Assembly (NCBI RefSeq): GCF_002289575.1
Contig: NZ_NTGA01000017.1
Location: 1 to 64,000 of the forward strand
From: Dietzia natronolimnaea
GTDB lineage: Bacteria; Actinomycetota; Actinomycetes; Mycobacteriales; Mycobacteriaceae
Direction: 5' to 3'
DNA length: 64,000 bases
Position numbers and translations under genes: made by a program. Shown here in pieces: positions 1-9,687 of the stretch. Numbering within the stretch: the first letter of the stretch is position 1; each line of letters opens with the position of its first letter. The notes beneath the pieces are model-generated. The model searched no databases. It worked only from the letters and a program-made list of their open reading frames with translations, and was not told where the DNA came from.

Positions 1-88
1 GACCGGAGACACAACCTGCGTGGTCAATACATCTAGGTCACCGCGCCCCGCCCACGACCAGTGGCCGGGCTGGCGACGGAGGCCTACC

Positions 89-742
89 GTGGCTGATGTC
101 ACCGCAGCACCCGACCGTGTCACCGCAGCACCCGACCTCCGCCAGACGAACGGAACACCCATGCCGCTCACTCCCCGGTCGACCGGATTCCCGGCCGGCC
201 TGCCCAGTCCCTGGCTGCCCGTCCTCGCGCCCGCTCGCGGCTCGACCGCGGTGGCCACCTACCTGAGGGCCCACCTGTACGGCGCTGCCGTGGGACGCAG
301 CCTGCTCGACCGCTGCATCCGGGCGGTCGACGATCCCGACCGGGCCCGCCTCGAGCCACTGCGGGAACAGTTCGAGCAGGAGATCACCTTCGCCTCCGAG
401 GTGTTGTCCCGGCTGACCCCCATCGGGACGCCGGGTCGGGGGCTGTTGCGCCGATCCTCCGGGATCGCGCTGGGCGTCCTGCCCGTGGGGCCGGTGCTCA
501 GCGACCCGCTCGCCCGCCTGGGGGTGTTGGAGGCGCTACGCACCCTCGTCGTGGCCAAACGCTCGATGTGGGACCTGCTCGCGGAATCCTGGGTCGCGGA
601 CGCGCCCTCCGGTGGTGAGGGTGCGACGGTGGGCGGCCCCGGGACCCGACGCGTCCTGATGGACCTGGCCGAGCAGGCCGCGGCACAGGCGGTCCTGCTC
701 GAGGAACTGCGACGCACCTACGGTCTGGCAGTATTCGAATGA
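89..742 (+). CDS. Hypothetical protein, 217 aa
   Basis: I do not recognise this protein. It is Ala/Leu/Arg-rich, probably mostly helical, with no signal peptide, membrane segment or catalytic motif that I can see. I chose the GTG at 89 because GGAGG (78-82) sits six bases upstream; an ATG at 161 would give a 193-residue form without the odd N-terminus. From 89, the N-terminus carries a seven-residue tandem repeat (VTAAPDR then VTAAPDL) encoded by a 21-bp duplication. The stop overlaps the next start by four bases (ATGA), so it is probably translationally coupled to the FAD oxidoreductase and may assist or regulate it; that link is inference. Confidence 0.6.
   Translation: MADVTAAPDRVTAAPDLRQTNGTPMPLTPRSTGFPAGLPSPWLPVLAPARGSTAVATYLRAHLYGAAVGRSLLDRCIRAVDDPDRARLEPLREQFEQEITFASEVLSRLTPIGTPGRGLLRRSSGIALGVLPVGPVLSDPLARLGVLEALRTLVVAKRSMWDLLAESWVADAPSGGEGATVGGPGTRRVLMDLAEQAAAQAVLLEELRRTYGLAVFE
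98..139 (+). repeat. 21-bp tandem duplication
   Basis: Nineteen identical bases occur at 98-116 and again at 119-137, a period of 21 bp. The duplication is in frame with the GTG start at 89 and encodes two copies of a seven-residue unit. If translation instead starts at 161, the repeat lies in the upstream region. Confidence 0.8.
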
Positions 743-2211
743 CCCGTTCCGCCCCGGTTCGCGCCGACGTCGCGGTGGTGGGGTCGGGTCCGAACGGACT
801 CGCCGCCGCGCTCCTGTGCGCCCGCGCCGGCCGACGGGTCGTGGTCCTCGAGGCCGAGGACACCATCGGGGGCGGGTGTCGCACCCTGCCCATGGACGGC
901 ATGCCGGGCGATCTCGGCGAGGGCCTGCTGGTCGACCCGTGTTCGGCTGTCCACCCGATGGCCGGCGCCGCACCGTTCTTCCGGCAGTTCGACCTGGCCG
1001 CGCACGGCGTCGAGTTGAGGACGCCGCCGGTTCAGTTGGGCCACGCGCTCCCCGGTCGCGACGCGATCGTGGTGCCCTCCGACCCCTCCCCCGCGACCCT
1101 GGCCGAGGGGATGGGGTCCGAGACGGAGGCCCGGGCCTGGTGGCAGGTCATGGGACCGCTGGCCGGGCGGCCACTCGAGGTGGCGGCCACGGCGCTGTCC
1201 GATCAGCGGTCGATCCCGCCGGTCACGGTGGTGGCGGCGCTGGCGAGGACCTTCGCCCGGGCACATCCCCTGGGTATCACGGCTGACCGGTTCGGGCCGG
1301 ATGGCCGGACACTGCTCTCGGGGATCGCCTCCCATGCGATCTCGCGCCTCTCCTCGCCGGCGGCGACCGGGGTCGGGCTGGTCCTCGGTTCCCTCCTGCA
1401 CTCCCCGCTCGGGTGGGCCCTTCCCGTCGGGGGGAGCGGTGCGATCACCGGTGCTCTGGCAGAGGCGCTGCGCCGGGCCGGCGGGGAGATCCGCACGGGG
1501 GTCCGCGTCGAGTCGCTGGCGCGGATCGACGCGCGGGACATCGTCTTCAACACCTCCTCGCGGATCCTCGGCGAGATCCTGCTGTCGTCCTCGCCATCGC
1601 CGGCCGTGGAGCGGCGGGCCCGCCGACTCACCCGCGCGCCCGTGGGAGGCGCCGCGGCGAAGGTCGACATCGTCCTGTCGGGTCCGGTGCCGTGGAGAGA
1701 CCGACGCCTGCGCGCCGCGGGCACGATTCACCTGGGTGGGAACTCGGCCCACATCGACGCGGCCGAGCGCGCGGTGGCGGACGGACGTCACGCGGACCGT
1801 CCGATGGTGTTGGTCTCCCAGCCGTGGGTGACGGATCCGGGTCGGATCGCTCCCGACGGACGACGGCCACTGTGGACCTACGCCCACGTGCCCGCCTACT
1901 CGGGGCAGGACCAGACCGAGCAGGTGCTCGCCGCGCTCGAGGCGGTCGCACCCGGGGTCCGCGACGTGGTGGTGGCCACCCGGTGCACTCCCGCGTCCCG
2001 GATGGATCGGCATAATGCGAGCTACGCCGGGGGGGACATCGCCGCGGGTCGCGTGGACCTGCGCGGCCTCGTCGCCCGTCCGGTCCCCCGCGTCGACCCC
2101 TTCGCCACCGGCGTGCCCGGTGTGTGGCACGCGTCCGGGTCGACGCCCCCGGGGCCGGGCGTCCACGGGATGGCGGGCCAGCACGTCGCCGAGCGGATCC
2201 TCCGAGGCTGA
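739..2211 (+). CDS. FAD-dependent oxidoreductase, phytoene desaturase-like
   Basis: A 490-aa flavoprotein of the CrtI/phytoene-dehydrogenase-like amine oxidase superfamily. An N-terminal Rossmann dinucleotide motif (GSGPNG, residues 15-20) is followed by an acidic ribose-binding end of strand two (VLEAE, 36-40). The C-terminus has the family's second FAD-contact segment, PGPGVHGMAGQHVAERIL. The substrate cannot be read from sequence; there are no crtB- or crtE-like neighbours, so carotenoid synthesis is not implied. The start overlaps the stop of the upstream gene (ATGA), forming a two-gene unit. An inverted repeat just after the stop probably ends transcription. Confidence 0.85.
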   Translation: MTRSAPVRADVAVVGSGPNGLAAALLCARAGRRVVVLEAEDTIGGGCRTLPMDGMPGDLGEGLLVDPCSAVHPMAGAAPFFRQFDLAAHGVELRTPPVQLGHALPGRDAIVVPSDPSPATLAEGMGSETEARAWWQVMGPLAGRPLEVAATALSDQRSIPPVTVVAALARTFARAHPLGITADRFGPDGRTLLSGIASHAISRLSSPAATGVGLVLGSLLHSPLGWALPVGGSGAITGALAEALRRAGGEIRTGVRVESLARIDARDIVFNTSSRILGEILLSSSPSPAVERRARRLTRAPVGGAAAKVDIVLSGPVPWRDRRLRAAGTIHLGGNSAHIDAAERAVADGRHADRPMVLVSQPWVTDPGRIAPDGRRPLWTYAHVPAYSGQDQTEQVLAALEAVAPGVRDVVVATRCTPASRMDRHNASYAGGDIAAGRVDLRGLVARPVPRVDPFATGVPGVWHASGSTPPGPGVHGMAGQHVAERILRG

Positions 2212-2221
2212 CGGGTCGGCT

Positions 2222-2253
2222 CGACCGCCCGACCCGTCTCGGCCGGGCGGTCG
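2222..2253. terminator. Bidirectional stem-loop between convergent genes
   Basis: Perfect 10-bp arms (2222-2231 and 2244-2253) flank a 12-nt loop in the 48-bp gap between the FAD oxidoreductase (plus) and the lipoprotein gene (minus). There is no T-tract on either side. Its position between two convergent stops suggests a shared terminator. Confidence 0.65.
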
Positions 2254-2259
2254 GGCCGC

Positions 2260-3876
2260 CTACTGGTAGGACACGAACCAGGGCCGGGGTTCGACCGCCA
2301 TCGTCTGTTCCGGAGTGAAGGTCGGCGTGTCCTCGTCGTAGAAGTTCTTCCACGCCATCCAGATATCGGGGGACAATCCCTGTTGCAGGACCTCCCACGT
2401 CTCCATTTTCATCTCCGGCGTTCCGTGCCCGTCGGCGTGGAGGGAGATCGCCACCTCGGGCCGCGAGGTGTCGATGTCCTCGCGGTCGGTGATCATCGCC
2501 AGGCTGAACTGGTGCAGGATGAGCAGCTTCTGCGGGCCGCCGGAGTCGCGGGTGAGATCGGCGAGCCAGTGGGTGACCCGGTTGATCTCCTCGGCGCTCG
2601 CGCTGCCGATCTGCGCCCCCGGACGCTGTCCGGGCTCGAGCTTCCACTCGGGGTCCAGGGCCAGTCCCACGTTGGGCCGCCGGAGCAGATCCTCGAACAA
2701 CCGGGCCTGGTCGAGCAGGTCCGCCATCCCGGGCTGCAGGTCGATCACGGCGTAACCGCCGGCCTCGGTGATCGCGTCGATAAGCGGCTCGAACTCCTCC
2801 GGAGGCCACTCGTTGGTGTAATTGCCGTCGGGACCGGGTTCGGTCGCCGCGACGGTGGCGATGATCTCGAACGCGGGGATGACCGGTTCGGGAGAGTACG
2901 GCTGGTACTCCTCGACCAACCGGCGCACCCGTTCCGCGCTCTCCTCGGGTCCCTGCTCGCCGAGGACGCCCAGCGCCGGGGTGATGGGCGAGCCGTACGC
3001 CGCCACGAACCGTCGGCCCGGGAAGAGCAGTTGCCCCCCGCCGGGAAGCTCGGGAACGGTCCGGGCCTCGTCGATCCGCTCGGCCAACTCCTCCTCGGTC
3101 CCCCACCCGGGCCCGAGGGCGATCACGGTGTCGGCGTCGGTCACGGCCTCGACCGAACCGCCGTCGACACGCGGGTCCGGTGCCCGGAGGTGGGAGACCG
3201 CCGCCCCGCCCGCGACGGCGGTCGCGACCGCGGCCACCGGGGTCTGGTCGTGGACGAGGACGCGAGGGGCGTCGTCCGCGGACCAGGCGGGCCCGCCGAC
3301 GGTGAACTGCTGGGTGTCCGAGGCGGTCTCACCGCCGGCGGTGAACTGCCCGACCACCATCAGGGACGGTGAACCCGGGGACTGGTGGACGGTGACGTCG
3401 TCCACGCGGTCGCCGGGGATCTGCTGCTCCGAGTGGAACGTGATCCCGGTCAGTTCCTCCAGATCGGCGCGGTCCTCAGGGGAATCGACGACCTCGCCGT
3501 CGTCGGGGGTGAACGTCACCTCGCCGACCCGCAGCACCCGCTCCGTGCCCATCCGGTCGAGTTCGCCCGCGAGCGCGTCATCGCCACCGGCCACCGCGGT
3601 GAGCATCGGCGCGCGCAGCCCCACGGCCACCGACGCGGCGCGGGCCTGGGCGGCCTCGTCCGGCGCCGCCACCACGACCACCGGGGCGGCCTCCACCAGC
3701 AGGCGGGTCGCCTCGACACCGGACTCGTCGGTGTCCACGGCGACCCTCGCACCCTCGACCTGCGCGGCGGTGATGCCCGGCGCCGCGTCGTCGGGCCCGG
3801 AGGTGCACGCGGAGGTGGCCGCGACCAGACAGAACGAGAGAACCGCCGCCCCCACTCCTCGGTTGAAGTGGCGCAC
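2260..3876 (-). CDS. Secreted lipoprotein, putative cell-wall-binding repeat 2 type
   Basis: A 538-aa exported lipoprotein. Residues 1-23 form a signal peptide ending in a lipobox with the modified Cys at 24 (TSAC). The next ~280 residues alternate short beta-strands and helices with repeated phrases of the VVVVAAPDEAAQARAASVAV type, resembling cell-wall-binding repeat 2 proteins. The second half (from about PVIPAFEIIATVAATE) looks like a TIM-barrel domain of unknown substrate, with conserved-looking acids in VIDLQPG and LALDPEW. The GTG start is supported by AGGAGG six bases upstream. A possible -10 (TAGGGT) lies at 3914-3919 and a short inverted repeat at 3895-3909. The function is unknown; the domain names are my reading and need profile searches. 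Confidence 0.75.
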   Translation of the reverse strand: MRHFNRGVGAAVLSFCLVAATSACTSGPDDAAPGITAAQVEGARVAVDTDESGVEATRLLVEAAPVVVVAAPDEAAQARAASVAVGLRAPMLTAVAGGDDALAGELDRMGTERVLRVGEVTFTPDDGEVVDSPEDRADLEELTGITFHSEQQIPGDRVDDVTVHQSPGSPSLMVVGQFTAGGETASDTQQFTVGGPAWSADDAPRVLVHDQTPVAAVATAVAGGAAVSHLRAPDPRVDGGSVEAVTDADTVIALGPGWGTEEELAERIDEARTVPELPGGGQLLFPGRRFVAAYGSPITPALGVLGEQGPEESAERVRRLVEEYQPYSPEPVIPAFEIIATVAATEPGPDGNYTNEWPPEEFEPLIDAITEAGGYAVIDLQPGMADLLDQARLFEDLLRRPNVGLALDPEWKLEPGQRPGAQIGSASAEEINRVTHWLADLTRDSGGPQKLLILHQFSLAMITDREDIDTSRPEVAISLHADGHGTPEMKMETWEVLQQGLSPDIWMAWKNFYDEDTPTFTPEQTMAVEPRPWFVSYQ

Positions 3877-3927
3877 GGCGGTCCTCCTGACAGTCGGGAA
3901 TCGATCCCGCTGGACCCTACATGGGCC

Positions 3928-5499
<1,572 letters not shown>

Positions 5500-5503
<4 letters not shown>

Positions 5504-7395
5504 TGGTCCTCCTCCTGGGCGGCGAGCACGGCGGCGTCGATCCGCTCGGTCACCTCGTGGACGTCCGCGGCGTCGTCGGCCACGGAATCGGTGTCGTCGA
5601 ACAGCGGCCGGATGTCCCGCGCCGCCATGATCTCGTCGTTGGACGTGCCCGCCGCGACCATCGGCCACACCTGGGCGTCCTTGCCCACGATGAAGTCGAT
5701 GAGCACCGGTCGGTCGTTGATCTCCCGGGCGCGGGCGATCACCCGGTCGACGTCCTCCTCGCGGTCACACCGGAGCGCGACGCACCCCAGTGCCTCCCCG
5801 AGCTTGACGAAGTCGGGGATGAGCATGGACTGGGTCGACAGGTCCGTCTGCGAGTAGCGCTGGTCGTAGAACAGCGTCTGCCACTGGCGGACCATGCCGA
5901 GGTTTCCATTGTTGATCAGGGCCACCTTGATGGGGGCGCCCTCGATCGCACAGGTGGCGAGCTCCTGGTTGGTCATCTGGAAGCAGCCGTCACCGTCGAT
6001 GGCCCACACCTCGGCCTCCGGCCGACCGAACTTGGCGCCCATCGCCGCGGGCACCGAGTACCCCATGGTCCCGAGTCCGCCCGAGTTGAGCCACGTGCGC
6101 GGCTTCTCGTACTGCACGAACTGCGCGGCCCACATCTGATGCTGGCCGACTCCCGCGCAGTAGATCGCGTCCGGCCCGGCGGCCGCGCTGAGTCGCTCGA
6201 TCACGAACTCCGGGGAGAGCGATCCATCGGACTGCGGCCCGTAGCCCAGCGGGTACTCGGACCGGATCGCGTCCAGCTCGCCCACCCACCCGGTGGGCTC
6301 GGCGAGCGAGCCGGCGTCGCGTTCTCCGCGCAGCGTCTGGACGAGCTCGACCAGCACCTCCTTGATGTCACCGACGATCGGGACGTCGACGGCGCGGTTC
6401 TTGCCGATCTCCGCCGGATCGATATCGGCGTGGATGACCTTGGCCCCGGGTGCGAAGGTGTCGAGCTGGCCGGTCACCCGGTCGTCGAAACGGGCACCCA
6501 GCGTGACGAGCAGATCCGACTTCTGCAGTGCGGCGACCGCGGCCACGGTGCCGTGCATGCCGGGCATGCCGTAGTGGAGCCGGTGTGAGTCGGGGAACGC
6601 GCCCCTCGCCATCAGCGTCGTGACCACGGGGATTCCCGTGAGCTCCGCCAGGGCCAGCAGCTCGGCCGAGGCGTCCGCCTTGATGACTCCCCCGCCGACG
6701 TAGAGGACCGGGCGCTGGGCCTTGGCGATGAGCCGTGCCGCCTCCCGGATCTGCTTGCCGTGGGGCTTGGTCACCGGTCGGTACCCGGGCAGCTTCATCT
6801 CCGGGGGCCAGGAGAAGGTCATCTCGGCCTGCAGGACGTCCTTGGGGATGTCCACGAGGACCGCCCCCGGCCGGCCGGTCTGCGCGATGTGGAACGCCTC
6901 CGCGATCATCCGCGGGATGTCGTCCCCGTGCGAGACCAGGAAGTTGTGCTTGGTGATCGGCATCGTGATGCCGGAGATGTCGGCTTCCTGGAAACCGTCC
7001 GTGCCGATGAGCGCGGTGCCCACCTGGCCGGTGATGGCCACGATCGGAACCGAGTCCATCTGCGCGTCCGCCAGCGGGGTGACGAGGTTGGTGGCCCCGG
7101 GGCCCGAGGTGGCCATGCACACGCCGACCCTGCCCGTGGCCTGCGCGTACCCGGTCGCCGCGTGACCTGCGCCCTGCTCGTGCCGGACCAGCACGTGTCG
7201 GACCTTGACCGAGTCGTAGAGGGGATCGTAGACGGGCAGGATCGCGCCGCCGGGGATGCCGAAGACGACCTCGGTGCCGATCTCCTCGAGGGACCGGACG
7301 ACCGCCTGCGCGCCCGTCATCCTCTCGGGGGCCGCGGACCGGGCCCTGTGCTCTGCACCCGGACGTGGTCCGGGCTGTGCCGTTGGTGCGCTCAC
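5500..7395 (-). CDS. ilvB: Acetolactate synthase large (catalytic) subunit
   Basis: Thiamine-diphosphate and FAD-dependent enzyme that condenses two pyruvates, or pyruvate with 2-oxobutyrate, at the first common step of branched-chain amino acid synthesis. It is 631 aa. The catalytic Glu for ThDP activation is E73 ([15 protein letters not shown]). The ThDP/Mg motif runs from [14 protein letters not shown] to INNGN in the C-terminal third. The GTG start has GAAGGA about eight bases upstream. About 145 bases of leader with a hairpin set separate it from a short leader peptide, so attenuation by branched-chain aminoacyl-tRNA supply is likely. Confidence 0.97.
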
Positions 7396-7475
7396 TTCAA
7401 CTGTCCTTCATGGTGGTCGTGGAGCTGACGTTCGTCGCCGCACCCGGTCCGGTGGGACCAGGGGAACCCGGCAAC

Positions 7476-7500
7476 AAAAAACCCCCGACGACCACGGGGG
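7476..7500 (-). terminator. Attenuator-type intrinsic terminator upstream of ilvB
   Basis: Read on the minus strand, a 6-bp GC stem (arms 7495-7500 and 7482-7487, seven-base loop) is followed at once by six T (7476-7481). It lies after the leader peptide and before ilvB, so it would stop ilvBNC transcription unless disrupted. An upstream segment (7499-7504 with 7513-7519) can instead pair with leader-peptide codons at 7549-7561 as 6 + 7 bp with an eight-base bulge. That pairing takes two bases of the terminator stem. Confidence 0.85.
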
Positions 7501-7540
7501 CCGGCGAGGGTGCGCGTCGACGAAAAAGCCAGGTAGCGGC

Positions 7541-7588
7541 TCAGGCGCCGACGCGCCGGCCGAGTACTAGACCGTTCCAGGTGTTCAC
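7541..7588 (-). CDS. ilvB leader peptide, 15 aa
   Basis: A GTG-initiated ORF of 15 codons: MNTWNGLVLGRRVGA, then TGA. It contains Leu-Val-Leu (CTA GTA CTC) and one more Val. CTA and GTA are rare in DNA this GC-rich, which suits a sensor of charged branched-chain tRNAs. The GTG lies six bases after the -10 box, so the transcript is probably leaderless. Comparable leader peptides are known upstream of ilvBNC in Corynebacterium glutamicum; the assignment here comes from this sequence and context. Confidence 0.8.
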   Translation of the reverse strand: MNTWNGLVLGRRVGA

Positions 7589-7594
7589 GCGCTC

Positions 7595-7624
7595 AGGTTA
7601 GGCCCCGGCCGTCACGGTCGTCAA
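7595..7624 (-). promoter_or_regulatory. ilvBNC promoter
   Basis: On the minus strand, TTGACG (7619-7624) and TAACCT (7595-7600) are separated by 18 bases. The predicted transcription start coincides with the GTG of the leader peptide at 7588. This is one of the most consensus-like promoters I see in the window. Confidence 0.75.
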
Positions 7625-7675
7625 CTCGTGGATACCCGATCCCACATGGTGGACCGTGAGACAGTGGAGGGCACC

Positions 7676-8113
7676 ATGAGCGCCCCATTCAGAGCACCCC
7701 ACCCGGAATCCACGCCGAGCGACCGCGCCCTGTTCCGGGTCAACCCCATGTCCTACGCCGTCATCGTCATCGTCGTCCTGGCGATCCTCTGGCCCGTCAG
7801 CACCTACCCCGTCGCTCTCGGATGGCTCGTGCTGCTCCCGATCGCGTTCGGGTGGTGGGTCGCGCGGACCAACACCAGACTCGACGAGGACGGCGTCCAC
7901 CTGTCGTCCTGGCGGTCGAGCAGGTTCGTGCCGTGGGACGAGGTCAAGGGGGTGCTGTTCCCAAAGAACGGCTTCGCCCGCCTGGTCACCACCACGGACC
8001 ACTCATTCCCGATGGGAGGGGTCTCGTTCCACGACCTCCCCCGACTCTCGGTCGCCAGTCGGGGGCGCATCCGCGACCCCTACTCCGCCTCGCGGGCCGA
8101 CGACGCCGGTTGA
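7676..8113 (+). CDS. Cfp6-like PH-domain membrane protein
   Basis: A 145-aa protein with two closely spaced hydrophobic segments (about residues 24-60, AVIVIVVLAIL and LGWLVLLPIAFGWWV), followed by a short bacterial PH-like domain (RLDEDGVHLSSW ... FVPWDEVKGVLFP). It resembles the 'low molecular weight antigen 6' (Cfp6) family, which in M. tuberculosis lies beside ilvBNC in this same divergent orientation. The ATG at 7676 has GGAGGG just upstream. The last 111 bp overlap the end of the convergent membrane-protein gene. Its molecular role is unknown. Confidence 0.8.
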   Translation: MSAPFRAPHPESTPSDRALFRVNPMSYAVIVIVVLAILWPVSTYPVALGWLVLLPIAFGWWVARTNTRLDEDGVHLSSWRSSRFVPWDEVKGVLFPKNGFARLVTTTDHSFPMGGVSFHDLPRLSVASRGRIRDPYSASRADDAG

Positions 8114-9469
8114 GCGACGGCCCGCCGGGACCCGCTCCGCCACGGCCTGACGCCGCATCCCCATCCGCTCGTACAGCAGGGTGATCACGACCCCGGCGAG
8201 GAGTCCCGCCACGGCCCAGCCGCCGAGCACCCAGACCGCGTGGCCCAGACCCGCGTCCCAGCTCGAGTCGAAGAACATGACGGAGCGGATCCCCAGGTAG
8301 GCCTGGTGCATCGGTTGGAGGTTTCCGATCACCACGAACACCTGCGGCAGCATCTGGGTCGGGGTGGCGCCTCCCGACGTGGGGATCCCCAACACCACGA
8401 AGACCACGAGGTTGACCAGCAGGCCGGCGTTGCCGATCGCCGCGATGATGGTGTGGGCACAGACCCCCACCGCGACGATGACCAGGTTCGAGAACCAGAA
8501 CAGGTGCCACGGGTCGTACCCCGTGACCCCGATGACGTGTGCGACGAGAAGGGTCAACCCCGACACGAGCGGGGCCGTCACCAGCGTCACCACCCATTTT
8601 CGGGCGAGGGTCTGGAGCCGACCGAACGGGGCCACGTGGACGTGCAACGCCAGCGGTCCGACCTCCAGGGGGATGAACCCCAGACGGGCGTCGAGCACGG
8701 CGGAGATGATCATCGCCCCGGTGAACCCCGCGAGCACCACGATCAGCGCGTAGAACATCGGCAGCGAGGCGTTCGACACACCCTCCGGCAGCGGGTTCCA
8801 CGCGACCACGTCGATCCCCACCGGATCCTGGAGCGCGAGGGTCGCCGCGGCACCGATAGTCCTGCCCTCCGCCTCGGCGAGCAGCTGTGAGTCCTGGAGA
8901 ATCCTGGATCCCATCCGGTCGCGCAACGACTCCTGCATCGCATTCGCCATGGTGTTCAGGACCTGACTCGAGACGATCGAGACGCGGGGGGAGTACTCGA
9001 GTGTGATCCGCGCGGGCGCAGGAGGCTCGGCGGCGTCCCCCGCCTCGGTGGCGGCCGCCTCGACCAGGCCGACCACCCGCTCACTCAGATCCGCGGGAAT
9101 CCTCACCGCGCCGAAGTACGTCCCCGTGCGTAGACCTTCCTCCGCCGTCTCGGGATCCACGACGTGCAGCCGGATCCTCTCCCAGTCGTTGTTCTGGAGC
9201 AGGCCGGCGGTGATCTGCGATCCCACGTCGAGGTCCCGCACCCCGACCGGTGTGTCCAACGAGGCGCCGGCGTCGGAGTCCACCACCGCCACGGGGATGT
9301 GGCGGGCATGGGCCTGGGGGTCCGCGGTGCCCCCGAGGTACATGAACGACAGGAGGAAAAACAACCCGCAGACCAGTACGACCGCGCCTGCGGAGTGCGA
9401 GACGAACTCACGGACGCCTCCGGTGTGGCCCGAGTCGGTCACGTGGGTCGAGTCGGTCGAGTCGGTCAT
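8003..9469 (-). CDS. YhgE/DUF3533-type membrane protein
   Basis: A 488-aa integral membrane protein. One N-terminal transmembrane segment (about residues 22-45) is followed by a ~180-residue extracytoplasmic domain (IPVAVVDSDAGASLDTP onward). About five C-terminal membrane segments and a basic tail complete it. This matches the YhgE/Pip-like and ABC-2 permease-like families. The ATG at 9469 is chosen because GAGG sits about seven bases upstream; a start 12 codons earlier lacks one. The family is often linked to export or drug resistance, but no substrate is indicated. A palindrome lies at its presumed -35 region, and its 3' end overlaps the convergent PH-domain gene by 111 bp. Confidence 0.8.
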   Translation of the reverse strand: MTDSTDSTHVTDSGHTGGVREFVSHSAGAVVLVCGLFFLLSFMYLGGTADPQAHARHIPVAVVDSDAGASLDTPVGVRDLDVGSQITAGLLQNNDWERIRLHVVDPETAEEGLRTGTYFGAVRIPADLSERVVGLVEAAATEAGDAAEPPAPARITLEYSPRVSIVSSQVLNTMANAMQESLRDRMGSRILQDSQLLAEAEGRTIGAAATLALQDPVGIDVVAWNPLPEGVSNASLPMFYALIVVLAGFTGAMIISAVLDARLGFIPLEVGPLALHVHVAPFGRLQTLARKWVVTLVTAPLVSGLTLLVAHVIGVTGYDPWHLFWFSNLVIVAVGVCAHTIIAAIGNAGLLVNLVVFVVLGIPTSGGATPTQMLPQVFVVIGNLQPMHQAYLGIRSVMFFDSSWDAGLGHAVWVLGGWAVAGLLAGVVITLLYERMGMRRQAVAERVPAGRRSTGVVGPRGGVGVADAPPTGDRESGEVVERDPSHRE

Positions 9470-9521
9470 GGTGAACCTCATTCGTGTGCAGCGCCGGTCG
9501 GTCACTCGCCCGACCGGAACG

Positions 9522-9556
9522 AAGCTACTCCTGCCCCCGCGGGTACTGTGTACCCG
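9522..9556 (-). promoter_or_regulatory. Palindromic operator-like site and possible -10 upstream of the YhgE-like gene
   Basis: A perfect inverted repeat with 7-bp arms (CGGGTAC and GTACCCG) around three bases occupies 9540-9556. A minus-strand TAGCTT at 9522-9527 could be a -10 box for the YhgE-like gene, which puts the palindrome over the -35 position. The arrangement suits a dimeric repressor such as a TetR-type protein; no regulator gene is adjacent. Confidence 0.5.
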
Positions 9557-9687
9557 TCCCCTCGGGCGCTCCGCCGCACGTCACGGGCCCGGTCGCAGGA
9601 CCGTTCCCTGGTCCGTTCCCCGGTCCGGTCGCGGTGCTGCCCAGACGGGGCGCTCCGCCCGTAGTCCTGAGAACCGATCGAGGTCCC

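Noticed and set aside
739-2211. Carotenoid biosynthesis cluster
   Set aside because: Only one CrtI-like gene is present; no phytoene synthase or prenyltransferase gene lies nearby.
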